Below are positions 1 to 7,318 of a stretch of 64,000 nucleotides of DNA, piece after piece (the first letter of the stretch is position 1; each line of letters begins with the position of its first letter). The DNA lies in the NCBI RefSeq assembly GCF_900108335.1, contig NZ_FNVT01000004.1, positions 558,001 to 622,000 of the forward strand, written 5' to 3'. This DNA comes from Nonomuraea solani (GTDB lineage Bacteria; Actinomycetota; Actinomycetes; Streptosporangiales; Streptosporangiaceae). Below the pieces are notes generated by a model. It searched no databases. It was not told the DNA's origin and worked only from the letters and a program-made list of their open reading frames with translations. The position numbers and the translations under genes were made by a program.

Positions 1-2
1 CC

Positions 3-863
3 GCCGTCCCCGCCGCCATCCCCGACCTCGTAACCCCCGGGGAACGCGACGCCGCCAACGCCCTGGAATCCGTGAGCTACTCCTTGTCGGGCATCATCGG
101 CTTCACCGCGGCGGCCCCCCTCCTGCACGCCCTCGGCCCAGAGGCCATCCTGGCCCTGGACGCCGCCACGTACGCCTGCTTCGCCATCACCGTCCGCCTC
201 ATTCGCAAGCCCATGCGCCACCGGCCACACCCGTCGACCCCGCCCAAGAGCCCCACCCCCGTCTTCCGCGACAAGATCCTCATCGGCACGACGCTCGCCT
301 TCATGGCGTTCAACATCGCCGAAGGCGCGATGACCATGGTCGTCGCCCCCTGGCTGGCCAAGGAGCACCTCCCGGGAAACGGCGCCACCCTGTCGCTCCT
401 CATGGCCGCCCTGTCGGCCGGCGAACTCCTCGGCGGTTTCGCGGCCGGAGCCTGGCGCCCCAGAATCGGCAGGCTGACAGCGATCGCCCTGGTCGAGCTG
501 GTGGCGGCCGCAGGCTTCCTCGCCGTCCTCGCCACCCCGGAAGTGCTCCCGGTGGCTGCGGGCTTCCTGATCATCGGCACGTTCAGCGCGCCCATGACCG
601 TCTGGGCCCAGTCGCTGCGCATGGAACGCATCCCGCCCTCCCAGCGCGGCCGCGTCTTCAGCGTCTTCCGTACGATGATGCAGGCGACCCCGCCCATCGG
701 CGCCGCCCTGATCACTCCCCTGCTGGTAACCGGCGACCTGACAGGCGCCGTGATCCTGATGACGACCCTGGCCGCCCTCCCCGCCCTCCTCCTGCTGCTC
801 CTGCGCGAGACCCCCGAGCCCGCGATCCACCAGACCCCCGAAGGAGCCCAGCATGATCGCTAG
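3..863 (+). CDS. MFS transporter, 3' part (5' end outside window)
   Basis: The C-terminal part of a major facilitator superfamily permease. The frame is open from the first bases of the window without a start, so the gene begins upstream; a GTG at 72 is internal because conserved-looking sequence precedes it. Hydrophobic helices alternate with short loops, and a basic cytoplasmic stretch near the middle (RLIRKPMRHR) looks like the central loop between the two six-helix halves. Leu/Ala-rich helices run to the C-terminus. The closest general class is the macrolide/drug-efflux MFS group, but the substrate cannot be read from sequence. Its stop overlaps the start of the next gene by 11 bp, so the two are probably co-translated. 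Confidence 0.8.
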   Translation, partial: AVPAAIPDLVTPGERDAANALESVSYSLSGIIGFTAAAPLLHALGPEAILALDAATYACFAITVRLIRKPMRHRPHPSTPPKSPTPVFRDKILIGTTLAFMAFNIAEGAMTMVVAPWLAKEHLPGNGATLSLLMAALSAGELLGGFAAGAWRPRIGRLTAIALVELVAAAGFLAVLATPEVLPVAAGFLIIGTFSAPMTVWAQSLRMERIPPSQRGRVFSVFRTMMQATPPIGAALITPLLVTGDLTGAVILMTTLAALPALLLLLLRETPEPAIHQTPEGAQHDR

Positions 864-1179
864 AATCTGGCACGCCACCGCCACCCCGTCGGGTGCCGAC
901 GCCTACCGGCGGCACTTCACGGAAGCGGTCCTCCCCGAGCTCCAGAAGATCACCGGCCACCAAGGCGCGTATCTCCTCCAACACCCCGCCGCCGAACAGG
1001 TCGACATCCAGGTCATCACCTTCTGGGCATCTCTCGACGCCATCAGGAGCTTCGCCGGCGAAGACCTCGACACGGCCGTCGTCGAACCGGACGCCCAAGC
1101 CGCCCTCCTGACCTACAGCGCCACCGTCGTCCACCACGACGTCATCATCGCGGCTCCGCAGCCGTCCACCGCCCCCTGA
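853..1179 (+). CDS. Antibiotic-biosynthesis-monooxygenase-like (dimeric alpha-beta barrel) protein
   Basis: 108 aa. The opening (MIARIWHATATP) followed by a YRRHF segment, a G-x-x-G-A-Y-L-L strand and an ITFWASLDAIRSFAG segment is the pattern of ABM-fold proteins, small ferredoxin-like dimers that include cofactor-free monooxygenases and heme-degrading enzymes. Many members have no known reaction, and none is inferable here. An AAGGAG ribosome site lies just before the ATG. The start overlaps the end of the MFS gene, so the pair forms an operon; a small ABM protein beside an exporter is common and may deal with the exported compound, which is inference. Confidence 0.65.
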   Translation: MIARIWHATATPSGADAYRRHFTEAVLPELQKITGHQGAYLLQHPAAEQVDIQVITFWASLDAIRSFAGEDLDTAVVEPDAQAALLTYSATVVHHDVIIAAPQPSTAP

Positions 1180-1450
1180 TTCCACAACTGTGGATAACTC
1201 CCCCACCCTGTGGATAACTTCTTGGGATAACCCCTGCGGCCACCCGCTCCAGAGCCCGCGAACGACGCCCGCGAAGACCCGTCGGCCCGATCCCTGAGCC
1301 ACCCCGCCCCATCCGAACGTTTCCCCAGCTCAGGACCACTAACAAGGAGGCCATCCCCGCCGCCAATACCACACTCCGACACCCTCGGAACCCCATCCCC
1401 CGGCAATGCCGAACCCCGCCTTACCACACAGCCGCGAGCGGCGGGCCCTG
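1180..1450. promoter_or_regulatory. Gene-free 270 bp with two perfect DnaA boxes
   Basis: No gene is supported here. Two copies of TGTGGATAA, the complement of the DnaA box TTATCCACA, lie at 1189-1197 and 1209-1217, 20 bp apart in the same orientation. A one-mismatch copy is at 1463-1471, inside the 3' end of the next gene. This is about 19 kb from oriC. Titration or regulation by DnaA is possible but unproven. Confidence 0.45.
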
Positions 1451-1984
1451 TTACCCACACCCTGTGGATGAAGGACGGATAACGAGGCCCGCGATGTGGC
1501 GGGCCACCTCCTCCGGCAGCAGGCCGGTCGTGTCCACGACCTCGCCCTCCCGGCTCAACCAGGCGAAAGCCTCCTGGTACGCCGCCAGGTGCTCCAGCCG
1601 CCAATTGCCGACCGCCTCAGCGTCCGGCTCGATGCGCCGGACGAGCGTGTCCTGATCGGTGTGCAGCACGAAGAGCCGTACGGGAATGCCCGCACTCTCC
1701 AGCCCGTCGCGGATCTCCCGCCAGTACTCCTCGAACAGGACGGTCTGCGGCATCACCAGCACCCCGCCCACATAGTCGAGGAGCTGCGCCGCGGTCTCCA
1801 CGACGAGGTGGCGCCACGGCTTCCAGTGCTGGAAGTTCCCGAGCCGCGGCAGGTTGGACACGGTCGTCAGCATGTAGCCGACCTGCTCGGGATCGAAGTA
1901 GCGAGCATCTGGAACGAGCGGGACGAGCTCTTTGGCGGTGCTCGTCTTGCCCGCCCCGAACGTACCGTTCAGCCAGATGACCAT
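1451..1984 (-). CDS. TmrB-like P-loop ATPase/kinase
   Basis: 177 aa. The N-terminus carries a Walker A loop, GTFGAGKT, at residues 7-14, directly after a short hydrophobic strand, followed by a YFDPEQVGYML segment. This arrangement is typical of the TmrB-like family of small P-loop proteins, named for the Bacillus tunicamycin-resistance protein, and of adenylate-kinase-like enzymes. A second strand with a hydrophobic stretch (GGVLVMPQTVL) probably carries the Walker B or substrate site, and basic residues in the RRIEPDAEA region fit a lid. The C-terminus is short and ends in a polar tail. The physiological substrate is unknown. It stands alone, with a weak ribosome site. Confidence 0.7.
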   Translation of the reverse strand: MVIWLNGTFGAGKTSTAKELVPLVPDARYFDPEQVGYMLTTVSNLPRLGNFQHWKPWRHLVVETAAQLLDYVGGVLVMPQTVLFEEYWREIRDGLESAGIPVRLFVLHTDQDTLVRRIEPDAEAVGNWRLEHLAAYQEAFAWLSREGEVVDTTGLLPEEVARHIAGLVIRPSSTGCG

Positions 1985-2017
1985 GACGATCAGCGTAACC
2001 GGAGGGTTACGCGAAGA

Positions 2018-2743
2018 TCACCAGTTCCAGTACGACTTCGCCTCAGACTTCCACTCCTTCGGGAAGTACTGGTGGATCTTGAAAGCCATCCCCTTGCCCC
2101 GCGCGATGTACTGGTCGCGTTCGAGCTTCCTGGCGATCGGCTTGCCCGGACTGCCGTTGTTGTCCCACCAGGATTCCCACTGCTTGATGCAGGTCTGACC
2201 ACCGAGGTAGCGGTTGGAGCAGGGCGCGGGCGGCGACCAGATCTGGGTGTGCCCGAAGTCGACGACCTTCCCGGAGGACTGCTCAGTGATCGTCCCCCAC
2301 GCCTTCAGGCAGTACCCCGTCGAAGGAATGTCCCACTTCACGTAGTGCTGAGGCCCGGAGGTGGCGAAAGTCCGCAAATTTCCGCACTTGGCGTCGCCGA
2401 TCTGCTCCTTCGTGACCCGAACGGTGTAGTACGTGCCGTTGTCCCGCCACCCGTCCAGCGTGAGCCAGTCACCACTGTGGACGAACTTCTCGGCGTACGA
2501 CGGCGGCCACGTCTTCGGGTCGCCCCAGCTGATCTCCGAGGACGTGGACGACAACGGCTTCCACGTCCACTGCCCCGCCGCCTGGCCATCGGCCCAGTGC
2601 TGGCCCGCGCTGCGCTCGCCGAACCGCGAGTACTCGCCGTAGTTCTCGGCCGCCTGCGCGGGCCCGGGCATCCCCGCGAGCGCCGCGACCACCGCCGCCC
2701 CCACGACGACGGCCGGCCGCGTACACCCTCGTCTCACTCTCAC
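2018..2743 (-). CDS. Secreted protein of unknown function
   Basis: 241 aa from a GTG start. The N-terminus (basic RVRRGCTRP, then a hydrophobic Val/Ala core, then an A-x-A site before AENYGEYS) is a Sec-type signal peptide of about 32 residues, so the protein is exported. The mature part is rich in Trp, Tyr, Lys and Gly and contains four Cys (in CGNL, CLKAW, CSNRY, CIKQW contexts) that could form two disulfides. I recognise no catalytic motif and do not know the family. It stands between the TmrB-like gene and the methyltransferase on the same strand but with about 100 bp gaps. Confidence 0.6.
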   Translation of the reverse strand: MRVRRGCTRPAVVVGAAVVAALAGMPGPAQAAENYGEYSRFGERSAGQHWADGQAAGQWTWKPLSSTSSEISWGDPKTWPPSYAEKFVHSGDWLTLDGWRDNGTYYTVRVTKEQIGDAKCGNLRTFATSGPQHYVKWDIPSTGYCLKAWGTITEQSSGKVVDFGHTQIWSPPAPCSNRYLGGQTCIKQWESWWDNNGSPGKPIARKLERDQYIARGKGMAFKIHQYFPKEWKSEAKSYWNW

Positions 2744-2847
2744 GGGTCAGCACGATATCGACGCTCCCACGGGGCGGCGCGACACATCAAAATTCCTCGA
2801 ATGGTGCGCGCGCCCCGGCCCACCAGGGCCGGGACGCGCACTCAGCG

Positions 2848-3594
2848 TCAGCGCCTCATGAGGGCGAAGACGCCCCAACCGAGATACTCGCGCTGATACC
2901 TGGCATGCCGCACCGGCGCCGCCGTCAGCTCGGCACGCAGTTCCCCGGCGAGCTCGTCGTCGGGGTTCGCGTCGAGCCAGCGCCGCAGGTTCAGCCACTG
3001 GGCGGCCGCGTATCTGTCCCAGCTGTCCTGATCGGCCAGGACCATCTCCACGACGTCCCAGCCGAGCTCCCCGAACGACTCGAGCAGCCCCGGCAGGGAC
3101 CGCAGCTCGTCCTTGGCGCTCATGTGGCAACCTTCGACAGTGGCCTGGTCGGGCGGGTCGAGGCGCCAGAAGGGCTCCCCGACCAGCGCCGTCCCGCCCG
3201 GCCGGAGGCTGCGCCCGAGCAGGTCGAGGGTGCCGGCTACGCTGCCGCCGATCCAGGTCGCGCCCACACACGACGCGACGTCGACCGGCTCGCCGGACAC
3301 GTACGCCGACGCGTCGCCGTGCACGAACGTGACCCGATCACCGACGCCCAGCTCCGCGGCCCGTTCCCGCGCCGCCGCGGTGAACACGGTGCTGACGTCG
3401 ACACCGACGCCCGTCACCTGATGGTCGCGCGCCCAGGTGCACAACATCTCGCCCTTGCCGCAGGCGAGGTCGAGCATCCGGGTGCCGGGCGGCAGCGCCA
3501 GCGCGCGGCCGAGGGTGGCGAGCTTGCCGGTGGTGAAGGGGTTGAGAACGCGGTGACTGCTCTCGCGAATGGTGAAGCTACGTGGAAGATCCAC
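2848..3594 (-). CDS. Class I SAM-dependent methyltransferase
   Basis: 248 aa. Motif I, LDLACGKGEM, is at residues 41-50, followed by an acidic residue at the end of the next strand (GVGVDVS) that should bind the SAM ribose. Later motifs are FVHGDASAYV (motif II/adenine contact) and a LRPGGTALVGEPFW segment (motif III). This is a small-molecule type Rossmann methyltransferase; the acceptor is unknown. A GTG start is chosen, with an AAGGAA site upstream. The last part (YQREYLGWGVFALMRR) is typical of the family's C-terminus. No partner gene suggests a pathway. Confidence 0.8.
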   Translation of the reverse strand: MDLPRSFTIRESSHRVLNPFTTGKLATLGRALALPPGTRMLDLACGKGEMLCTWARDHQVTGVGVDVSTVFTAAARERAAELGVGDRVTFVHGDASAYVSGEPVDVASCVGATWIGGSVAGTLDLLGRSLRPGGTALVGEPFWRLDPPDQATVEGCHMSAKDELRSLPGLLESFGELGWDVVEMVLADQDSWDRYAAAQWLNLRRWLDANPDDELAGELRAELTAAPVRHARYQREYLGWGVFALMRR

Positions 3595-3774
3595 TTCTGA
3601 AGTTCCTTATGGTCGAAGACGCGGTACGTACGGATCGCGGCCGGACAGAACCGACCACACGCGCCAGGACCGTCATACAATGCACCTCTTCACGTGGCTG
3701 AAACGTATGCCCGCGCGAGGCTAGACCGCCCCCATCAGCTACGTCCACTCATTTACCAGCGAAAGAGCCCCCCT

Positions 3775-4599
3775 GTGAAGCGCATCGCCCTGCCCGCCTG
3801 CCTGCTCGCCGCCACCATGGCCACCGGCTGTTCGATCACCACCCCGCAGCCCGACCAGAAGGGCATCGTCTACGACGCGGGCATGTTCTCCGACACCACG
3901 TTCCAGAACTGCATCGACCCCGGCTCCCGCGACGTGTCCGGGCCTGGCGACCAGGGCTTCGTCTACCCGAACGGGCAGCGTACGTTCGAGTTCGCCAACA
4001 AGGACTCCGCCGAGTCCAAGCCGCTCACCGTCGTCACCAAGGACAACCTGGAGATGACCGTCTCCGGCGTCGCCACCTTCAGCCTGACCACGGACTGCGG
4101 GACGCTGCGCAAGTTCCACGAGCAGATCGGGCTGAAGTTCAAGGCGTACGAGGACGAGGGCTGGAACCGGCTGCTCGGCGTCTACATCGGCCAGCCGCTG
4201 GACCGGGCGATGGACGCGGCGGCGAAGGCGTACGGCTGGAAGGACCTGTTCTCCAATCCCACGATCAAGCAGGAGTGGGAGAAGTCGGTGGCCACGTACG
4301 CGGCGCAGTTCATCAAGGAGCAGGGCGGCGAGGGCTTCTTCGGCGGCTTCTCCGTCACCCTGCAGCAGCCGCAGCCGCCGCAGGGCGTACGCGACGCGCT
4401 CGCCTCAGCCCAGCAGGCGGTCGAGGAGAACACGGCGCAGAAGGCGAAGAACGAGAAGGCCCGCACCGAGATGGAGGCCATCAAGGCGCTGGTCGAGGTG
4501 CTCGGCCCCGAGGGCGCGGTGATGTGGCAGGCGGTCAAGGACGGCCGGGTGTCCTTCGTCGTCTCCGACGGCGGCGTCTCGGTCGCGCCGAAGCGGTAG
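3775..4599 (+). CDS. SPFH/band 7-domain lipoprotein
   Basis: 274 aa from GTG 3775. The frame is open further upstream, but this start gives a proper lipoprotein signal peptide: VKRIALPAC, a hydrophobic core, then ATGC with the Cys as lipidation site (near residue 19). The mature region has PNGQRTFEF, a run resembling band 7 beta-strands (LTVVTKDNLEMTVSGVATFSL), and a helical C-terminal half rich in Ala, Glu and Lys (AQQAVEENTAQKAKNEKARTEMEAIKALVEV) that should form a coiled coil, as in stomatin/prohibitin/HflK-like proteins. A lipoprotein-anchored form on the outer face of the membrane is less usual than the transmembrane-anchored type. Its role is unknown. Confidence 0.75.
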   Translation: MKRIALPACLLAATMATGCSITTPQPDQKGIVYDAGMFSDTTFQNCIDPGSRDVSGPGDQGFVYPNGQRTFEFANKDSAESKPLTVVTKDNLEMTVSGVATFSLTTDCGTLRKFHEQIGLKFKAYEDEGWNRLLGVYIGQPLDRAMDAAAKAYGWKDLFSNPTIKQEWEKSVATYAAQFIKEQGGEGFFGGFSVTLQQPQPPQGVRDALASAQQAVEENTAQKAKNEKARTEMEAIKALVEVLGPEGAVMWQAVKDGRVSFVVSDGGVSVAPKR

Positions 4600-4605
4600 C
4601 CGTCC

Positions 4606-5469
4606 TCACACCTTGCGGAACTGCTCGATCAGGGCCGCGTAGCCATCCCCGCCGCGCCCGTCCGCGACGGCCCGATCGGCCAGCGCCTTGACGAACTTCG
4701 GCAGTTCGGCGTTGACACCGAGCATCTCGCTCTCGTGGATGAGGTGCCGCATCGCGCCCAGATGAGTATCGAGAGTGGAGTCAATGGCCGGATACGCGCC
4801 ATCGTCGATCTGCCGCGCGTAGTCGGCCACCCACCCCGCCACGGTCCCGATCCCCGTCTTCGCGATCGGCGCGAACGTGGCGGCGTCCACACCGGCCGTG
4901 CCGAGCAGGGCGGCCCCCTGGAGGAAACCGTTCAGAATGCTCCACATCAGCCCCAGCATGGCCACGTCGTACAGCGACGCCAGGCCGTGGTCGGCGCCGA
5001 GGTAGGTTCCCGTGCCTAGGCTCCGCAGCGCCGGCACGAAAGCGGACTCCGGCCCGCTGTAGATGATCGACGCTTCCGCCGTGCCGATGGCCGCGGGGAC
5101 CGCCAGAATCGCCCCATCAAGGTACGAAGCCCCCAGCCGCGCCGCCCACTCGCCGCTCTCCCTGGCCTCCTGCGACGTACCCGAGGTCAGGTTGACCAGC
5201 ACCCGGCCGTCGAGCGCCGTACCGACCGGATCGAGCAACGCGCGCACGGCCACGTAGTCCGACACGCACACGACCACGAGCGAGCCGGCCTCGACGGCCT
5301 CCTCGACGGAGCCGGCGAGCCGCGCACCCTGGGCGACCAGCTCGCCGGCCTTCTCCGGCGTCCGGTTCCACACGGTCGTGGGATGCCCGTCGCGCAGGAA
5401 CGCCCCGGCCAGCGCCTGCCCCATCAGACCCAGCCCGATGACCGTCACGGATGTGTTGTTCTGCATCAT
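4606..5469 (-). CDS. Imine-reductase-like NAD(P)-dependent oxidoreductase (beta-hydroxyacid dehydrogenase superfamily)
   Basis: 287 aa. The N-terminal Rossmann domain has GLGLMG at residues 12-17 and WNRTPEK at 34-40, where Arg-Thr favours NADPH. The opening, the YLDGAILAVP segment near 116 and the SLYDVAMLGLMW helix near 165-176 match the imine reductase (IRED) family better than 3-hydroxyisobutyrate dehydrogenases; an Asp (168) lies in the helix where IREDs place their proton donor, but I have not verified the alignment. Natural substrates of most IREDs are unknown. The gene is divergent from a MerR regulator, with a MerR-type promoter in the gap pointing at it. Confidence 0.8.
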   Translation of the reverse strand: MMQNNTSVTVIGLGLMGQALAGAFLRDGHPTTVWNRTPEKAGELVAQGARLAGSVEEAVEAGSLVVVCVSDYVAVRALLDPVGTALDGRVLVNLTSGTSQEARESGEWAARLGASYLDGAILAVPAAIGTAEASIIYSGPESAFVPALRSLGTGTYLGADHGLASLYDVAMLGLMWSILNGFLQGAALLGTAGVDAATFAPIAKTGIGTVAGWVADYARQIDDGAYPAIDSTLDTHLGAMRHLIHESEMLGVNAELPKFVKALADRAVADGRGGDGYAALIEQFRKV

Positions 5470-5504
5470 GTGCCCCCTAGAGGCGATTTGGTGGTGATGG
5501 CAGA

Positions 5505-5536
5505 ATCATGAACGTTCACACCAATATGAAGGTCAA
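5505..5536 (-). promoter_or_regulatory. MerR-type promoter/operator for the reductase gene
   Basis: Read leftward, TTGACC (5531-5536) and CATGAT (5505-5510) are separated by 20 bp. Elongated 19-20 bp spacers with an inverted repeat inside are the hallmark of MerR-activated promoters, and TTCA...TGAA is visible in the spacer. The promoter lies 36 bp upstream of the reductase start, next to the MerR gene. Confidence 0.6.
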
Positions 5537-5548
5537 GGAGAACGCAGC

Positions 5549-5938
5549 GTGCTGATCGGAGAACTGAGCCGCCGCACCGGTGTCCACACGCACCAGCTGC
5601 GCTACTACGAGTCCCAGGGCCTGCTCGAACCGGCCCGCGGCAACAACGGCTACCGCGAGTACGGCAGCGACGCCATCCTGACCGTCACCCAGATCAGAAG
5701 GCTGCTCGAAGCCGGCCTGTCGACGGCGGAGATCGGCTTCATCCTCCCCTGCGCCACCGGCTCAGGCCCCGACCTCGAACCCTGCCCCGACCTCCTCGAC
5801 ACCCTGCGCGCCCGCCTGCACGGCCTGGACGACCACATCGACACGCTCGTCCGCTCCCGCCAGGCCCTTAACGACTACATCCACACCACCGAACGACGCG
5901 TCTCCACGCTCTACCCGGCGTGCGACGCGACACCCTGA
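5549..5938 (+). CDS. MerR-family transcriptional regulator
   Basis: 129 aa, GTG start with an AAGGAG site 8 bp upstream. The winged helix-turn-helix opens the protein (IGELSRRTGVHTHQLRYYESQGLLEPAR), followed by NGYREY and a wing, all standard for MerR. A coiled-coil dimerisation helix follows (LRARLHGLDDHIDTLVRSRQALNDYI). Three Cys occur (LPCATG, EPCPDL, YPACDA), but their spacing does not match a known metal-binding signature, so the inducer may be a small organic molecule. It probably controls the divergent reductase through the elongated-spacer promoter in the shared 79-bp gap. Confidence 0.88.
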   Translation: MLIGELSRRTGVHTHQLRYYESQGLLEPARGNNGYREYGSDAILTVTQIRRLLEAGLSTAEIGFILPCATGSGPDLEPCPDLLDTLRARLHGLDDHIDTLVRSRQALNDYIHTTERRVSTLYPACDATP

Positions 5939-6042
5939 AAGTTTCAGGCACTCACCTGCGGAAACGGGTGCGCTGCTGGTGCTCTCCGCGCGGCCGGTCC
6001 TATGGTGACGATCCCTGCCACCGGCCGTGAAGAGGGACCCCC

Positions 6043-6579
6043 ATGGCACTCCGCCCCCGCCTCATCCGTCCTGTCCTCGCGTTATGCACCGCTCTGGCGG
6101 CCACCGCGACCGTGCTCACACCGGCCGCGCACGCCGACACCTATCGCACCGCGACGTCGAGCGGCTGGGGCCCGAACTGGTCGGCCGGCGCGGCGAACGC
6201 GGAGGCCAACGCCCGCGCCGAGCTGAACCGGCAGGCCGCCCAGGCGGGCGAGGTATGTCCGAACGTGACCACGTCGTCCACCCACGTCTACACGGCTCCG
6301 GACGGCTCGGCGTACGTCTTCCAGGGCACCGCCTCGGGCACCTGCGTCCCGCAACCGCCGGCGCCGACGTACCCGGTGCCGCGCACGGAGACCCGCCAGG
6401 CCGGTGGGGCGACCTCCAGCGCGGCCATCCAGGCCGGTCACCAGGCGGCCCGCGCGGCGATCCTGGCCGTGGGCGTGTCCTGCACGGGCTGGACCACGAC
6501 GTCGAACCTCGTCTGGGCGGCGCCCGGCAGCGTCTGGTACATCTACGACGTCACGGTCTCGGCGAACTGCACCAACTGA
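6043..6579 (+). CDS. Small secreted protein, unknown function
   Basis: 178 aa. A signal peptide of about 31 residues (RLIRPVL basic start, long Ala/Leu/Thr core, AHA cleavage site before DTYRTA) indicates secretion. The mature protein has two similar halves, each ending in a strand with aromatic residues (STHVYTAPDGSAYVFQGT and TSNLVWAAPGSVWYIYDVT) and each carrying Cys pairs (EVCPN/GTCVP and VSCTG/ANCTN). This suggests an internal duplication with one disulfide per half. No known domain is recognised. It is convergent with the DHFR-like gene, 6 bp apart. Confidence 0.6.
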   Translation: MALRPRLIRPVLALCTALAATATVLTPAAHADTYRTATSSGWGPNWSAGAANAEANARAELNRQAAQAGEVCPNVTTSSTHVYTAPDGSAYVFQGTASGTCVPQPPAPTYPVPRTETRQAGGATSSAAIQAGHQAARAAILAVGVSCTGWTTTSNLVWAAPGSVWYIYDVTVSANCTN

Positions 6580-6585
6580 CCGAAA

Positions 6586-7173
6586 TCAGCGGCGGACCCG
6601 GTAGCGAATATGGGTCGCCTCCGGCGTGTCGATGACCCGCACGATGTCCAGCTCGACCCGGAACGGCAGCACGTCGAACAGCCGGCGCCCGCCACCGAAC
6701 AACACCGGGACCTGGTGGATCTGCAGCTCGTCCAGCACCCCTGCCTCAAGCGCCCGCTGAGCCGTGTACGCGCCGTGCACCATCACGTCCCGATCCCCGG
6801 CGGCCGCCTTGGCCTGCGCCATCGCGCTCTCGATCCCCTCGGCCACGTAGGTGACCAGCGGATAGTTCGCGACCGACGGGCCGGGCGGCCGGTGGCTGAG
6901 CACGAAGATCGGCGCCTTGCGGCCGTGGTGCTCGCCGCCCCAGTGATCGACCTGCTCCGCGGTCCGCCGCCCCACCACGATCGCGCCGGTCGCATGGTAT
7001 TCGTCGGCGAACCGCCCGGCCGCCCCGTCCGTCCGGTGCTTCTCCTTGTCGGGCGTCAGACCCCACTCGTGCAGCCGTACGAAGCCGTCGCCGCCGGGAT
7101 TGTCCGGCCCGTCGTTAGGGGCCGCGATGTACCCGTCGAGAGACATCGACATGTAGAGCACCGATGAGGACAT
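6586..7173 (-). CDS. Dihydrofolate reductase family protein (RibD C-terminal domain-like)
   Basis: 195 aa. The opening (VLYMSMSLDGYIA) and the central GAIVVGRRTAEQ segment belong to the bacterial DHFR-like/RibD C-terminal reductase family, which binds NADPH. A second conserved segment, DVMVHGAYTAQRALEAGVLDELQIHQVPVLFGGGRRLFD, is typical of the family. Many members are encoded as stand-alone enzymes of unknown substrate; there is nothing nearby to link it to folate or riboflavin synthesis. Start by ATG or the GTG-like codon at 7173; the family normally begins here. Confidence 0.82.
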   Translation of the reverse strand: MSSSVLYMSMSLDGYIAAPNDGPDNPGGDGFVRLHEWGLTPDKEKHRTDGAAGRFADEYHATGAIVVGRRTAEQVDHWGGEHHGRKAPIFVLSHRPPGPSVANYPLVTYVAEGIESAMAQAKAAAGDRDVMVHGAYTAQRALEAGVLDELQIHQVPVLFGGGRRLFDVLPFRVELDIVRVIDTPEATHIRYRVRR

Positions 7174-7318
7174 AAGTCAGCTCCTTACCTTCAACAGGCA
7201 CCTTTCCCTCCACGCGCAGGCATCGCAAGTGGTACGGACAGGACATTTGGCGGACATCAGGGAACGCGATGGAACGCCTATGTGGTGGAGTCCCGCCGAC
7301 TGAAGAAGAGGACAGAAG

